Source of the DNA: Terriglobales bacterium
GTDB lineage: Bacteria > Acidobacteriota > Terriglobia > Terriglobales > Acidobacteriaceae
Assembly (NCBI GenBank): GCA_035573675.1
Contig: DATMAB010000015.1
Span: 124,001 to 188,000 of the forward strand
Direction: 5' to 3'
DNA length: 64,000 nt
The notes under the pieces were generated by a model, which saw nothing but the letters and a program-made list of their open reading frames with translations, did no database searches and was not told the DNA's origin. Position numbers and translations under genes: made by a program. Positions 31,655-42,269 of this stretch are shown here, in pieces; position 1 is the first letter of the stretch, and every line of letters starts with the position of its first letter.

Positions 31655-32119
31655 CTACGGCAGAATCTCCGGCACCAGCATCCAGCGGACGGCCCACTTT
31701 CCGTCCGCGTCACGTTCCAGACAAACGCATCCTCCCATCTGGAAGCGGACTGCCGGTTGGTCAAGGGGCAGGCCGAGCAGGGAAGAAGCAAGCCGGCTGA
31801 GGTGCGGCAGGTGGCCGACCAGCATCAGGTTGCAGGCTTCGTTCTGCAAGCGCGCCGCGGTGAGGGCCGCGTTATCGTTGGGCGCAAGTCCGGAGACCTG
31901 GCGCGCGTCCTGCGCTGGACGGAGTTGCGCATTGAGAATCTCCGCCGTCTGCCGGGCGCGCAACTTGTCGCTGTGCTCGATGGCATCCAGCGGAATGCGC
32001 TGACGTGCGAGGCAGGCCGCCAAACGCGCCACCGTCTGCCTGCCCTCCTCGTTGAGCGGGCGTTGCGGATCTTCCGCTTCCAGCTTGGAGGCACCGTGCT
32101 GGACTAGATAGAGGAGCAC
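31655..32119 (-). CDS. sixA: SixA-type phosphohistidine phosphatase
   Basis: 154 aa. Histidine phosphatase superfamily: the phospho-accepting His in LYLVQHGAS (QHG in place of the more common RHG, as in many SixA relatives), RPLNEEGRQTVARLA, SDKLRARQTAEIL, and the second His in MLVGHLPHLSRLAS. SixA removes phosphate from His residues, for example in phosphotransfer proteins. Single gene; no phosphorelay gene is next to it. Confidence 0.85.
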   Translation of the reverse strand: MLLYLVQHGASKLEAEDPQRPLNEEGRQTVARLAACLARQRIPLDAIEHSDKLRARQTAEILNAQLRPAQDARQVSGLAPNDNAALTAARLQNEACNLMLVGHLPHLSRLASSLLGLPLDQPAVRFQMGGCVCLERDADGKWAVRWMLVPEILP

Positions 32120-32165
32120 AGTGGAATTGTAGTCCTGATTACGGCCGATGGAAGGCCACGCGACC

Positions 32166-32711
32166 TCACTCGAAGATCATGATGGCCGAGGCGATGACCG
32201 TGGTCCACAGGCCGCGCTTGTCGCCCACGGCGGACTGCGTGATGTTCATGGTGCGCACGATCTTGTTGGAGATGCGGTAGATCTCTTTTTTCTCGTCCCA
32301 GGAGCGGTCGGGATCGAACTCCACGTTGAGCGTGGTGGCGAGCATCTCGGCCGCCAGCTCTTCGGCGTACTCGCCGGCGGTGAAGTCATCCTCGCCGAAG
32401 GAGTGGTGCTCGCTCAGGTAGCCGTAGGTGGAGCGGTCGGCAGGGATGGCCAGGCCGATGCTGGCGGCCATCAGGCGGTGCGGTTCCTTGGTGGAATTTT
32501 CCGCGACGACTGCGAACACCACTTCGCCGTGGTTCAGGTACTTCAGCCCCTGTGTGCGGGAGATGAGCTTGCAATGCGGGGGAAAAATCGAGGAGACGCG
32601 GACCAGGTTCTGCGAAGCGATGCCGGCATCGCGCAGCGCCAGCTCAAACGACGTCAGCCGTTCCCGGTGTTTTCCCACTCCCTTGGTAAGAAAGATCCGC
32701 TTGGGGACCAT
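32166..32711 (-). CDS. Pyruvoyl-dependent arginine decarboxylase
   Basis: 181 aa. The self-cleavage site is [11 protein letters not shown]: the bond between Ser40 and Ser41 is cut, and Ser41 becomes the pyruvoyl group of the alpha chain. [20 protein letters not shown] and [10 protein letters not shown] are further family marks. It converts arginine to agmatine, the substrate of the agmatine deiminase at 27.5 kb. The ATG at 32711 follows AAGGAC. Together with aguA, aguB and the deoxyhypusine-synthase-like gene it completes a route from arginine to polyamines within 5.3 kb. Confidence 0.93.
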   Translation of the reverse strand: MVPKRIFLTKGVGKHRERLTSFELALRDAGIASQNLVRVSSIFPPHCKLISRTQGLKYLNHGEVVFAVVAENSTKEPHRLMAASIGLAIPADRSTYGYLSEHHSFGEDDFTAGEYAEELAAEMLATTLNVEFDPDRSWDEKKEIYRISNKIVRTMNITQSAVGDKRGLWTTVIASAIMIFE

Positions 32712-32822
32712 GTCCTTGCCCACTGCGCGCTGCCTCCGGAAACGGGCTGGATTACAAAGTGAGAGAATGTAGCACAAACACGCCCGAAAAGAATCCGGAG
32801 AAAATCAGGAGCCCACGCTCGG

Positions 32823-33722
32823 TCAGCCCGCCTGGGTCTGTGCCGGCTTCAGCTTCACTGCAATATCGATAAAGGCCAGGGCGGCGCGGCTCAGGGCCTT
32901 GTCTTTGCGGAAGACCAGAGCCAGGTCGCGGCGAATGTGAGCGTCGGCCAGGGGCAAGGCGACCAGGGCTCCGGCACGCACGTCTTCCAGCACGTTGGAA
33001 CGGGCGATGAATCCCACGCCCACGCCGGCGGCTGCGAAGCGCTTCAGCAGCTCGCTGGAATCCAGCTCCATGGAGATGTTGGGTTTGAGGCGGAGCTGGT
33101 CGAACAGAGCCTCCAGCGCGTCCCGCGTGCGCCCAACTTTGGGGAGGAGCAGGGGGTAGCGCACGACGTCGCTTGCGCTGACCGCCTCCAATTTGGCCAG
33201 GGGATGCTGCGGAGCTGCGATGGCCACCAGTTCATCGCGGTGAATCGGCACCACCGTAAGACGCGTGTCGTTCACCGGCATGGAAACCACGCCGAAGTCC
33301 ACCGAGTTATCGATGATGGATTCCAGGACGCGGGCCCGCTCCGAGCGCTGGATGCTCACCGAGACGCTGGGGTACTGCTTCTTGAACTCGGCGAAGACCT
33401 CCGGCAGGATGTGGAGGCAGGTGCCCTCGTTGGCGCCCACCACGATCTCGCCGCGCGGGACGCGCTCCATCTCGGCCAGCGAAGTCAGGATTTGGCGGCG
33501 GGCGGCCAGCGCTTCCTCAGCAAACTTCTGGAAAGCCTTGCCCGGGGCGGTGAGTGACACTTTGCCGCCGGAGCGGTCGAGCAGCTTGGCGCCCACTTCC
33601 TCCTCGAGCACGCGGATCTGGGCGGAGATAGCCGGCTGGGTGCGGAAGCGTTTCTCCGCCGCGCGCGAGAAGCTGCTCAGCCGCGCGACTTCGAGGAAGG
33701 TTTCCAGTTGGTCGTAGTCCAT
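32823..33722 (-). CDS. LysR-family transcriptional regulator
   Basis: 299 aa. N-terminal winged helix (MDYDQLETFLEVARLSSFSR AAEKRF, with RTQPAISAQIRVLEEEVGAK) and a two-lobed effector domain (EIVVGANEGTCLHILPEVFA). It probably controls a neighbouring gene; glnA lies divergently 360 bp away, so control of glutamine synthetase is possible, but no clear T-N11-A site was identified. Confidence 0.9.
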   Translation of the reverse strand: MDYDQLETFLEVARLSSFSRAAEKRFRTQPAISAQIRVLEEEVGAKLLDRSGGKVSLTAPGKAFQKFAEEALAARRQILTSLAEMERVPRGEIVVGANEGTCLHILPEVFAEFKKQYPSVSVSIQRSERARVLESIIDNSVDFGVVSMPVNDTRLTVVPIHRDELVAIAAPQHPLAKLEAVSASDVVRYPLLLPKVGRTRDALEALFDQLRLKPNISMELDSSELLKRFAAAGVGVGFIARSNVLEDVRAGALVALPLADAHIRRDLALVFRKDKALSRAALAFIDIAVKLKPAQTQAG

Positions 33723-33729
33723 AAGAGCA

Positions 33730-33757
33730 GCCGTCAGTCGTCAGCCATCAGCCCTCA
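33730..33757. repeat. Heptamer array (GCCATCA type)
   Basis: Four 7-base units GCCGTCA, GTCGTCA, GCCATCA, GCCCTCA directly upstream of the LysR gene. Confidence 0.8.
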
Positions 33758-33815
33758 GCAGAATCAGAACTTCCACAGTCCATGTTTATGAATGCAGAAG
33801 ACTTACGCGCTCATA

Positions 33816-33833
33816 AGCCCGAGTTATCGGGCT
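33816..33833. repeat. Hairpin in the LysR-glnA gap
   Basis: AGCCCGA (33816-33822), GTTA, TCGGGCT (33827-33833), in an AT-rich stretch. The 360-bp gap between lysR and glnA holds this hairpin, the heptamer array and one paired-hairpin element; the glnA promoter was not clear to me. Confidence 0.5.
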
Positions 33834-33902
33834 CATAAAAACAATCGATTTCACAAAGCCTGTACCAAACGCTAGCTTCAGAATATCGGGCGGCGCTTCT
33901 GG

Positions 33903-33953
33903 TAGAGACATTGCCCGCAATGTCTCCGGGAGACGCGGCCAGCCGCATCTCTA
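33903..33953. repeat. Paired-hairpin element A, copy 2
   Basis: TA, then GAGACATTGC/GCAATGTCTC (10-bp stem, 2-base loop), three bases, then GAGACGCGGC/GCCGCATCTC (one mismatch, 2-base loop), then TA. Same geometry as 21227-21276; the stem bases have changed in step on both sides. Confidence 0.85.
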
Positions 33954-34082
33954 CAGAAGTGTAACAGCCCGAGCCCGGAACCGGTTCCCATGCCCAAGTC
34001 CCACGAGCGTCGAGCAGGCCGAAGCCGAGTGTTGGCCGCCGACGCCCCAACCGCCCGCGTCAGCGGACGTTAAGGAGAAAAC

Positions 34083-35495
34083 ATGGCGACGCCCAAAGAA
34101 GTCCTGGAATTTGCCAAGCAGAACGGGGCCAAGCTGCTGGACCTGCGATTTACCGACATCCCCGGCCTGTGGCACCACGTTTCCTTTCCCATCGACCAGT
34201 TGACGGAGTCCTCGTTCGAAGAGGGGTTCGGCATGGACGGCTCCAGCATCCGCGGCTGGGCGGCCATTCATGAAAGTGACATGCTGCTCATTCCCGATCC
34301 CGCCTGGTTCATGATGGATCCCTTCACCGACGTGCCCACCCTGGTGATGGTGTGCGACGTCATCGACCCGGTGACCAAGCAGCGCTACGACCGCGATCCG
34401 CGCTACATCGCCAAGAAGGCGGAACTGTACCTCAGCTCCACCGGCCTGGCCGACACGGCTTACTTCGGCGCGGAAGCCGAGTTCTTCATCTTCGACAACG
34501 TGCGCTTCGACCAGCGTGAACAGCACGGCTTCTACTTCATCGACGCCGAGGAAGGGCGCTGGAACTCCGGCCGCGAGGCCAACAACCTGGGCTACCGGCC
34601 GCGTTTCAAGGAAGGCTACTTCCCAGTGCCGCCCACCGACCACTATCAGGACCTGCGTAGCGAGATGGCGCTCACCATGCAGAAGTGCGGGCTGGAAGTG
34701 GAGTGCCACCACCATGAGGTGGCAACCGGGGGACAGACCGAGATCGACCTGAAGTTCAACTCGCTGGTGCGCTCGGCCGACAACATGATGGTCTACAAGT
34801 ACGTGGTCAAGAACGTCGCCAACCAGTACGGCAAGACGGTCACCTTCATGCCCAAGCCGCTGTTCAACGACAACGGCAGCGGCATGCACACCCACCAGTC
34901 GCTGTGGAAGGGCGGGAAGCCGCTGTTCGCCGGTGACGGCTATGCCGGGCTTTCGCAGACGGCGCTGTGGTACATCGGCGGGCTGATCAAGCACGGCCCG
35001 GCGCTGGCGGCCATCATCGCTCCCACCACCAACAGCTACAAACGCCTGGTGCCGGGCTTTGAGGCGCCGGTGAACCTGGCGTACTCGCGGCGCAACCGCT
35101 CCGCGGCCTGCCGCATCCCCATGTACTCGGCCTCGCCCAAGGCCAAGCGCGTGGAGTTCCGGCCGCCCGACCCGAGCTGCAATCCTTACATGGCCTTCGC
35201 GGCCATGATGATGGCCGGCCTGGACGGCGTCGAGAACAAGATCGATCCCGGCCAGCCCCTCGACAAGGACATCTACGACCTGGGTCCGGAGGAGCTGGCC
35301 AAAGTGCCCTCCATGCCCGGCTCGCTCGATGGCGCGCTCGAGGCCCTGGAAAAGGACCATCAGTTCCTGCTCAAGGGCGACGTCTTCACCGAGGAGCTGA
35401 TCCAGACCTACGTCGAGTACAAACGCGCCAAGGAAGTGGACGCCATCCGGCTGCGCCCGCATCCGTACGAGTTCGCGCTGTACTACGACATCTAG
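34083..35495 (+). CDS. glnA: Glutamine synthetase, type I
   Basis: 470 aa, dodecameric GSI length. Beta-grasp start with [14 protein letters not shown], the metal site [23 protein letters not shown], the ATP region [15 protein letters not shown], and [20 protein letters not shown]. Tyr398 in [11 protein letters not shown] is the adenylylation site, so activity can be switched off by GlnE, encoded 0.64 kb downstream. TAAGGAG lies seven bases before the ATG. It assimilates ammonia into glutamine. Confidence 0.97.
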   Translation: MATPKEVLEFAKQNGAKLLDLRFTDIPGLWHHVSFPIDQLTESSFEEGFGMDGSSIRGWAAIHESDMLLIPDPAWFMMDPFTDVPTLVMVCDVIDPVTKQRYDRDPRYIAKKAELYLSSTGLADTAYFGAEAEFFIFDNVRFDQREQHGFYFIDAEEGRWNSGREANNLGYRPRFKEGYFPVPPTDHYQDLRSEMALTMQKCGLEVECHHHEVATGGQTEIDLKFNSLVRSADNMMVYKYVVKNVANQYGKTVTFMPKPLFNDNGSGMHTHQSLWKGGKPLFAGDGYAGLSQTALWYIGGLIKHGPALAAIIAPTTNSYKRLVPGFEAPVNLAYSRRNRSAACRIPMYSASPKAKRVEFRPPDPSCNPYMAFAAMMMAGLDGVENKIDPGQPLDKDIYDLGPEELAKVPSMPGSLDGALEALEKDHQFLLKGDVFTEELIQTYVEYKRAKEVDAIRLRPHPYEFALYYDI

Positions 35496-35497
35496 AA

Positions 35498-35532
35498 CCA
35501 GTGGCCAGTGGCCAGTCGCCAGTGGTTAGTGG
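35498..35532. repeat. Heptamer array (CCAGTGG type)
   Basis: Five 7-base units CCAGTGG, CCAGTGG, CCAGTCG, CCAGTGG, TTAGTGG, starting two bases after the glnA stop and ending before its terminator. Confidence 0.85.
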
Positions 35533-35545
35533 TTAGAAAACCTTA

Positions 35546-35576
35546 GGGCCCGGTGATGAGCCGGGCCCTTCTCCTT
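35546..35576 (+). terminator. Rho-independent terminator of glnA
   Basis: GGGCCCGG (35546-35553), 7-base loop, CCGGGCCC (35561-35568), then TTCTCCTT. The T tract is imperfect but the stem is strong. Confidence 0.75.
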
Positions 35577-35627
35577 GCCACCGGGCGTTCGGCGTATGAT
35601 CGAGGCCGCGTTTTCTAGGGAACAAGG

Positions 35628-36059
35628 ATGAAACGCCGCATTGTGCATGCGCTGCAGAAGTACGTGCTGAATCCGCCGATCAAGCTGCTGTTCGCTATCG
35701 GTTTGGTGCCGCCTGGTTATGCGCTACTGGAAACCACCGGCCACCGTAGCGGCAAGCCGCGGCGCACGCCGGTGGGAGACAGCCGCATCGGCGACCAGTT
35801 CTGGATCGTCGCCGAGCATGGCATGGAGGCAGGCTACGTGCGGAACATTGCCGCAAGCCCGCGCGTACGGGTCCGGGTGCGCCACGGGCTGCGGCTGAGG
35901 TGGCGGAGCGGTACGGCGCACCTCCTTCCGGAGGATGACCCTCGTGCCCGCCAGCGCTGGCTCGCGCGTCAGCGTCCCAGCACCTTGCTGAACAGCCTGG
36001 CCGTCCGCGGATTCGGCACCAGCCTGCTGACAGTGCGCATCGATCTGGAGCCGCTGTGA
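35628..36059 (+). CDS. Nitroreductase/deazaflavin-type (DDN-like) protein
   Basis: 143 aa. LLETTGHRSGKPRRTPVGDS and FWIVAEHGMEAGYVRNIAAS match the split-barrel family to which F420-dependent nitroreductases such as Ddn belong. Several members bind F420 or FMN; the cofactor here is not certain, and no F420 synthesis gene is in the window. The N-terminal hydrophobic helix (residues 15-35) may touch the membrane. Lies between glnA and glnE. Confidence 0.8.
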   Translation: MKRRIVHALQKYVLNPPIKLLFAIGLVPPGYALLETTGHRSGKPRRTPVGDSRIGDQFWIVAEHGMEAGYVRNIAASPRVRVRVRHGLRLRWRSGTAHLLPEDDPRARQRWLARQRPSTLLNSLAVRGFGTSLLTVRIDLEPL

Positions 36060-36139
36060 TGCTACTGCGGGCCGGTCGAGCTTAACGGCTACCGTGCTAT
36101 GCTGGCCGCAGTCATCACTCCTGTGGAGAGCGGTGAAGG

Positions 36140-39073
36140 GTGAACCCAGCAGCCGCGCTGTCCCACATCGCCTTTCAGGACCCGGAGCGCGCTGCGCAGA
36201 ACCTGGCGCGTGTTCGCGCACACGCACCGGCAGGCGTAGCCGAGTCGCTGCCCACACTGCTTTCTGATTCGCCTGATCCTGACTCCGCCCTCAACCTGTT
36301 CGAGCGCCTGTGCTCCGCAGGCAACGCGGAAGTCCTTCGGCTCATGGACCGGCACCGTTACCTGGTCCACTACGCTGTCGCCGTATTCAGCCACAGCCTG
36401 TACCTGGGCGAGACGCTCCTCCAGAACCCCGACCTGTTCCACGCGCTCGCGCGCGAGCGGCATCTGGACCGCACCCACTCCCGCGAGGACCACGAGGAGA
36501 GCCTGGCGCGCTTCCGCTCGCGTTCGTTTGAGAGCGATGCCGCGCTGCTGCTGGCCCGATTCAAGCGGCGCGAGTACATCCGCATCATGCTGCGCGATGT
36601 GCTGGGCATCGCGACCCTGGCCGAGACCACGGCGGAGATTTCCGCTTTGGCGGACGTGCTGATCGAAGAAGCTGTGCGGGAGTGCGATGCCGCGCTGCGA
36701 GCGCGCTTCGGCCCGCCGCTCTCCGCCGACCGCGAAGGCCGCATTGCAGAACCGCCCTTCGCCGTGCTCTCGCTCGGCAAGCTCGGCGGCATGGAATTGA
36801 ACTACAGTTCCGACGTCGACCTGCTGTTTCTCTATGGCGACGGCGAACCCGCTGACCCCGGGCCCATCTCCAACCGCGAGTACTTCATCCGCCTGGCCCA
36901 GGACGCGACCGCACTGCTTTCACGCGTGACGCGCGAAGGCGCCGTGTTCCGCATCGATTTGCGCCTGCGGCCACAGGGACGCGAGGGCGAACCCGCCGTC
37001 CCTCTCTCCCACGCGCTGCGTTACTACCGCGAGCGCGCCCATGACTGGGAACTGCAGGCCATGATCAAGGCGCGTCACTCGGCGGGGAACCAGGCGCTGG
37101 CCCGCGAGTTCATCCGCGGAATCCAGCCGCACATTTACCGCAAGGAACTGAATTTCGCCGCCATCGAAACCGCGCTCGACACACGGGAAAAAATCAGCGC
37201 CCACCGGCGCCGGGTCACTGCGGCCAGTGGCCACGGCCGGCTGCATTTGGACGTCAAGCTGGAGCGTGGGGGCATCCGCGATATCGAGTTCCTGGTGCAA
37301 TGCCTGCAGCGCGTCTACGGGGGCTCCGAACCCTGGCTGCGTTCCGGCGGCACGCTGTTCTCGCTGCACAAGCTGCATGACAAGGGACACCTCGCCGGCA
37401 AGGACTTTCACGATTTGAACAGCGGCTACGAATTCCTGCGCCGGGTGGAGCACCGGCTGCAACTGCGCCGCGGGCAGCAGACGCACCGCCTGCCCGAGTC
37501 GGAAGCCGAGCTGCGAGTCATCGCGCGTGCCGTTATGGGCGCCGAGCACGGCGAAGTCTCGCCGGAAGACTTTGTTGCCACCGTCCGCCAGCGCATGGCA
37601 GCCGTGGCGGAGATCTACCAGCGCATCATCCATAGCCAGCAGCAAGTGAAGCTGCGCGAAGGCCCGGAAGCCGGCTTCCGATTGCACATGCCGCTGGCCG
37701 AGCTGGGTCGCGAGCTCACCTACGACCAGATCCTGCACCGGCTGGCCGTGGACGCTCCGGCGCTCTACGAGATTGCGGCGCGCCGTGAGCTGGCCACCCA
37801 CGCCCGCCGCAACCTGCATCGCTTCCTGAGCGCGTCGTTCACCAGCTCGGAGCGCTACGCCGCGGTTACTCGCGATCCTCAGGCCGTGGAGCGCGCCTTG
37901 CGCATCTTCGCCGTGAGCGATTATCTGACGGACATCCTCATTCGCCATCCGGAGGAAATCGCCACCATCCGTGAGATTGGCGAGGGCCCTGAAGCCAGGG
38001 CGGAGAGCGAACTATTCTCGCCGGAGGCGCAGCGGCCGGAAACGGACGCTGACCCGGTGTTCGCGCACATCGCCGAATCGGAGGCATCGTACAGCGAGAA
38101 GCTGTCCCTCTTGCGCCAGCACTACCGGCACCGCGCTTTTGCCGCCGGAGCGCGCGACCTGGTGGAAGACCGGCCGGTGTACGACTCGCTGGCTGAGACC
38201 ACCGCCATCGCCGACGACGCCATCCGTGCTGCCGCTTGGATCGCCGGCGCGACCCAGGGGTTCAGCGTGCTTGCGCTGGGTCGCCTGGGGAGCTGCGAGT
38301 TCGATATCGCCTCCGATGCCGACCTGCTGTTCGTCCGCGACGAATCCCTGCCGCAAGCCCAGGGCGTCCGGGCCGCCGAGCAGATGGTCGAGGTGCTCTC
38401 GGCCTACACGCGAGACGGCACGGTGTTCGCCGTTGACCCGCGCTTGCGTCCCCGGGGCGCCGAGGGCGAGCTCGTCCACACGCCCAGGCTCCTCGGGGAG
38501 TATTTCGCGTTCGACGCCCAGGCCTGGGAGGCGCTCACCTATACCAAGTTGCGGCATGTAGCCGGATCGCCGGATTTGGCGGAGAGCGCGTGGCAGGCGG
38601 TGGAACGCGGACTGGATCGCTTCGCCGCTCATCCCGATTTTCCCGCCGCGGTGCGCGACATGCGTGGCCGCCTGGAAAAAACCGAGGCGGGCGAGCGCAA
38701 CTTCAAGACCGCTCCCGGCGGTTTTTACGATATCGACTTCATTGTTTCCTACCTGGTGGTACGACGGCGGGCGTACGACGTGCGCGGAAACATCCGCCTG
38801 AAGCTGCACCAGTTGGCCACACGCGGCCTGCTGAGCGATAACGACTGCGCCACCCTGGATTTCGCCGGCGAGTTGCTGCGCACCCTGGAGCACGTCATCC
38901 GCCTGGTGCAGGGGCGCGCCCGCAAATCGCTCCCCGCCTCCGAGCAGGCACGGGAGACCACCGAGCGACTCACCGCCAGGCTGCTGGGGCGGGAGCTGGT
39001 CGGCGGCCTGGAAGCCGAACTGGAGCGCACCTTCCAGGGCGTGCGGCGGGTGTACGAGCGCATCATCGTGTGA
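36140..39073 (+). CDS. glnE: Bifunctional glutamine synthetase adenylyltransferase/deadenylylase
   Basis: 977 aa, full length, with both nucleotidyltransferase halves. N-terminal (deadenylylating) half: [20 protein letters not shown] and [16 protein letters not shown]-terminal (adenylylating) half: [20 protein letters not shown] and [16 protein letters not shown]. Both have the Asp-x-Asp metal pair. In between is the regulatory region that binds PII. The enzyme adds AMP to, or removes it from, Tyr398 of GlnA according to nitrogen state. GTG 36140 is the start used, with GGAGAG before it; GTG 36133 is in another frame. Confidence 0.95.
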   Translation: MNPAAALSHIAFQDPERAAQNLARVRAHAPAGVAESLPTLLSDSPDPDSALNLFERLCSAGNAEVLRLMDRHRYLVHYAVAVFSHSLYLGETLLQNPDLFHALARERHLDRTHSREDHEESLARFRSRSFESDAALLLARFKRREYIRIMLRDVLGIATLAETTAEISALADVLIEEAVRECDAALRARFGPPLSADREGRIAEPPFAVLSLGKLGGMELNYSSDVDLLFLYGDGEPADPGPISNREYFIRLAQDATALLSRVTREGAVFRIDLRLRPQGREGEPAVPLSHALRYYRERAHDWELQAMIKARHSAGNQALAREFIRGIQPHIYRKELNFAAIETALDTREKISAHRRRVTAASGHGRLHLDVKLERGGIRDIEFLVQCLQRVYGGSEPWLRSGGTLFSLHKLHDKGHLAGKDFHDLNSGYEFLRRVEHRLQLRRGQQTHRLPESEAELRVIARAVMGAEHGEVSPEDFVATVRQRMAAVAEIYQRIIHSQQQVKLREGPEAGFRLHMPLAELGRELTYDQILHRLAVDAPALYEIAARRELATHARRNLHRFLSASFTSSERYAAVTRDPQAVERALRIFAVSDYLTDILIRHPEEIATIREIGEGPEARAESELFSPEAQRPETDADPVFAHIAESEASYSEKLSLLRQHYRHRAFAAGARDLVEDRPVYDSLAETTAIADDAIRAAAWIAGATQGFSVLALGRLGSCEFDIASDADLLFVRDESLPQAQGVRAAEQMVEVLSAYTRDGTVFAVDPRLRPRGAEGELVHTPRLLGEYFAFDAQAWEALTYTKLRHVAGSPDLAESAWQAVERGLDRFAAHPDFPAAVRDMRGRLEKTEAGERNFKTAPGGFYDIDFIVSYLVVRRRAYDVRGNIRLKLHQLATRGLLSDNDCATLDFAGELLRTLEHVIRLVQGRARKSLPASEQARETTERLTARLLGRELVGGLEAELERTFQGVRRVYERIIV

Positions 39074-39138
39074 CGTGGCGCACAGCAGCCATGCTGTGGC
39101 CTGCCTTTATAATTGCCTGTCTTTTTGGCGGAGGTCGT

Positions 39139-40569
39139 ATGGCGAAGGCTTATAACGGCGTCCCCGTTCCGGCGGACGGGCAGAAGATCACCTACCGCGA
39201 CGGGCGGTTCCACGTTCCGGACAACCCCATCCTTCCCTTCATCGAGGGTGACGGCACGGGCCGCGACATCTGGAAGGCCTCTCGGCGTGTCTTCGACGCT
39301 GCCGTGGAAAAGGCGTACGGCGGCAAGCGCCGCGTGGCCTGGTACGAGGTCTTCGCCGGCGAAAAAGCCTTCACCCAATTCCAGACGTGGCTGCCGGACG
39401 ACACCGTGGAAGCTGTGCGCGAATTCCGCGTGGCCATCAAGGGCCCGCTCACCACGCCCATCGGCGGCGGCATCCGCTCGCTCAACGTGGCCCTGCGCCA
39501 GATCCTCGACCTCTACGCCTGTGTGCGTCCCGTGAAGTACTACCAGGGTGTGCCGTCGCCCGTGAAACATCCGGAGCGCATGAACGTCATCATCTTCCGC
39601 GAGAACACCGAGGACGTGTACGCCGGCATCGAGTGGAAGCAGGGAACACCGGAGGTGAAAAGGCTCATCGACTTCCTCAACAACGAGATGCTGAAGGGAA
39701 CCGGGAAGAAGGTCCGCGAAGATTCCGGCATCGGTATCAAGCCCATCTCGGTCACCGGCACCAAACGCCTGGTGCGCATGGCCATCCGGCACGCCATGGC
39801 CAACGGCCGCAAGGTGGTCACGCTGGTCCATAAGGGTAACATCCAAAAATTCACCGAGGGCGCGTTCCGGGAGTGGGGATACCAGCTGGCCCAGGAGGAA
39901 TTCCGTGACGCCATCGTCACCGAACGCGAAAGCTGGATCCTCGACAACAAGGACAGGAACCCGGACCTCTCCATCGAGGACAATGCCCGCATGGTCGAGC
40001 CCGGTCTGGAGTTTGCGACCGAGCCGTTCCGCCAGCAGGTGTATGCTGAAGTCCGCGGCGTGCTCGACGCCATCTATGCCACGCACGGCAAGGGTGCGTG
40101 GAAGAAGAAGATCATGGTGAACGACCGCATCGCCGACTCCATCTTCCAGCAGGTCGTCACCCGGCCGGACGAGTACCAGGTGCTGGCCACGCCCAACCTG
40201 AACGGCGACTACATCTCCGACGCCTGCGCAGCGCAGATCGGCGGCCTGGGCATCGCTCCCGGGGCCAACATCGGCGACGAGTACGCCTTCTTCGAGGCGA
40301 CTCATGGCACCGCACCCAAGTACGCCGACAAGGACGTCATCAACCCCAGCTCGGTCATCCTTTCCGGCGTCATGATGTTCGACTTTCTGGGATGGAAGGA
40401 GGCCGCCCGGCTCATCGAAGATGCGCTGGAGCGCACCATCCAGCAGAAGCTGGTGACTTATGACTTTGAGCGTCTGATGGAAGGCGCCACCAAGGTCAAG
40501 ACGAGCGAGTTCGCCGGCCACATCATCGCCAACATGGACCGGGTGAAGGCTTCGACGGCCGCTGACTAG
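39139..40569 (+). CDS. icd: NADP-dependent isocitrate dehydrogenase
   Basis: 476 aa, homodimeric type as in E. coli. [20 protein letters not shown], the substrate and phosphorylation loop [40 protein letters not shown] and [14 protein letters not shown]. The Ser in GGIRS is the residue that AceK phosphorylates in enterics. TCA-cycle enzyme, cytoplasmic. GGAGG lies six bases before ATG 39139; a TATAAT at 39108-39113 may be its -10 box. mdh follows after 44 bp, so the two are likely one TCA-cycle transcript. Confidence 0.96.
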   Translation: MAKAYNGVPVPADGQKITYRDGRFHVPDNPILPFIEGDGTGRDIWKASRRVFDAAVEKAYGGKRRVAWYEVFAGEKAFTQFQTWLPDDTVEAVREFRVAIKGPLTTPIGGGIRSLNVALRQILDLYACVRPVKYYQGVPSPVKHPERMNVIIFRENTEDVYAGIEWKQGTPEVKRLIDFLNNEMLKGTGKKVREDSGIGIKPISVTGTKRLVRMAIRHAMANGRKVVTLVHKGNIQKFTEGAFREWGYQLAQEEFRDAIVTERESWILDNKDRNPDLSIEDNARMVEPGLEFATEPFRQQVYAEVRGVLDAIYATHGKGAWKKKIMVNDRIADSIFQQVVTRPDEYQVLATPNLNGDYISDACAAQIGGLGIAPGANIGDEYAFFEATHGTAPKYADKDVINPSSVILSGVMMFDFLGWKEAARLIEDALERTIQQKLVTYDFERLMEGATKVKTSEFAGHIIANMDRVKASTAAD

Positions 40570-40613
40570 GCCGTTCGCGGACAGGATGAAGTAACACATC
40601 AGAGAGAGGGTCT

Positions 40614-41540
40614 ATGCGCAAGAAAGTAACCATCGTAGGTTCCGGCAATGTAGGCGCAACCGTAGCCCATTGGATGGCGGCCAAGGAACTGGCTGACCTG
40701 GTGCTCATCGACATCATTGAGGGCGTGCCCCAGGGCAAGGGCCTCGACCTGCTCGAGGCCATGCCCATCGAAAAGCGCGACGTGCGCGTCCTGGGCACCA
40801 ACGACTACGCCGATACGGCCAACTCGGACATCGTCGTCATCACCGCCGGCATCCCGCGGAAGCCCGGCATGAGCCGCGACGACTTGCTCAACACCAACTA
40901 CAAGATCATGCAGGACGTAGTGGGCAAAGTGGTGGCCAATTCGCCCGACTGCATCCTCATCGTGGTCTCGAACCCGCTGGACGCCATGGCGCAGGCGGCT
41001 TACAAGCTCTCCAGGTTTTCCCGCAACCGCGTGATCGGCATGGCCGGCGTGCTCGATTCCGCCCGCTTCCGCACCTTCATTGCCGAAGAACTCAAGGTCA
41101 GCGTGGAGAACGTGACGGCATTTGTGCTCGGGGGCCACGGCGACACCATGGTGCCGCTGCCACGCTACTCCACTGTGGCCGGGATCCCCATCCCTGAGCT
41201 GATGGACAAGGCGACAATCGACCGACTGGTGCAGCGCACTCGCGACGGCGGCGCCGAGATTGTCAAATACCTCAAGACGGGCAGCGCCTACTATGCGCCC
41301 GCTGCGGCCGTAACCGAGATGGCTGAAGCTATCATCAAGGACAAGAAGAAGATCCTGCCTTGCGCCGCCTATTTGGAAGGCGAGTACGGCATCAGCGGCC
41401 TGTTCGTCGGAGTGCCTTGCAAACTGGGCGCGCGCGGCATCGAGGACGTCATCGAGATCAAGCTGGCGTCCGAGGAAGCCGCCGCACTCAAGAAGAGCGC
41501 GGATGCGGTGAAGGAACTGGTGACGGTGATCGGCGTCTAG
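40614..41540 (+). CDS. mdh: Malate dehydrogenase (LDH-like type)
   Basis: 308 aa. NAD motif [14 protein letters not shown], substrate Arg in [26 protein letters not shown], and the catalytic His in [13 protein letters not shown]. The Arg in the IPRKPGMSR loop points to malate rather than lactate. It oxidises malate to oxaloacetate in the TCA cycle. Follows icd closely on the same strand. Confidence 0.95.
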   Translation: MRKKVTIVGSGNVGATVAHWMAAKELADLVLIDIIEGVPQGKGLDLLEAMPIEKRDVRVLGTNDYADTANSDIVVITAGIPRKPGMSRDDLLNTNYKIMQDVVGKVVANSPDCILIVVSNPLDAMAQAAYKLSRFSRNRVIGMAGVLDSARFRTFIAEELKVSVENVTAFVLGGHGDTMVPLPRYSTVAGIPIPELMDKATIDRLVQRTRDGGAEIVKYLKTGSAYYAPAAAVTEMAEAIIKDKKKILPCAAYLEGEYGISGLFVGVPCKLGARGIEDVIEIKLASEEAAALKKSADAVKELVTVIGV

Positions 41541-41549
41541 CGGGGGTTC

Positions 41550-42131
41550 TCAAACGAGGTCGGCCGGAGGGCAGGCCTTTTCCTTTTCTGCCCGAAACAG
41601 CGGATCGTTGGGCTCCGCGTAACGCTCCAGCACGGCCCGCAGAATCGTCGCCAGGTCGAAGCGCTGCACGATGATGGCGCCGTCGCCGTACACGAACTCG
41701 CTGCGATCTTCCTGCATCACCCGTTCCAGACCCTTGGGTGTGGCGATGTGGAAACTCGTCGTCCAGCGATGTTCGTGCTCAGGGTTCTCCATCTCGACGA
41801 AAAACTCGTCGTAGAAGTCTTCCGGATCGGACGGCCCCGCGACCATGTCCGTCTCGCGGCAGTAGTAGTTGAGGATGTTGGGGCGGGCAAAACCGGGGCC
41901 GTACTTGGCCTCCAGCTCGCGCACGTCCAGCGGAAACGGAAGTTCGTAGCCCACCAGCGGGACAGCCGGTTTCGTCGCCTCCGGGAAAGCGACCGGCTCG
42001 GGACCGAGGGAGTTGGGAAGCTCTGTCGCATTGGGCGCTCGCGAAAGATGCCGCGCCAAAAGGTAAAGCACGCCCGCCACGCCGCCCAACAGCGCGATCT
42101 TGCTTAGATCACTGTCGAGTGCCGGGAACAT
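41550..42131 (-). CDS. Unknown protein with N-terminal membrane anchor
   Basis: 193 aa: one hydrophobic segment at about residues 10-26 (IALLGGVAGVLYLLARHL), a Pro-rich linker, and a soluble domain with FPLDVRELEAKYGPGFARPN, EDFYDEFFVEMENPEHEHRW and GDGAIIVQRFDLATIL. I do not recognise the family. It converges on mdh with a gap of nine bases. Codon use is like the neighbours. Confidence 0.7.
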   Translation of the reverse strand: MFPALDSDLSKIALLGGVAGVLYLLARHLSRAPNATELPNSLGPEPVAFPEATKPAVPLVGYELPFPLDVRELEAKYGPGFARPNILNYYCRETDMVAGPSDPEDFYDEFFVEMENPEHEHRWTTSFHIATPKGLERVMQEDRSEFVYGDGAIIVQRFDLATILRAVLERYAEPNDPLFRAEKEKACPPADLV

Positions 42132-42269
42132 AAGCTCTCGTGACGCTCAGGGCGATTGTAGCGCCCGGGCCAGCCCGTGAGCCTCAATTCATCTGGCATC
42201 CCGCGCGAAGCGGGGGATCCTACACCCGGAAGACATGCGTGGCGCGACTATCCCTGCCCACCACCTGGG

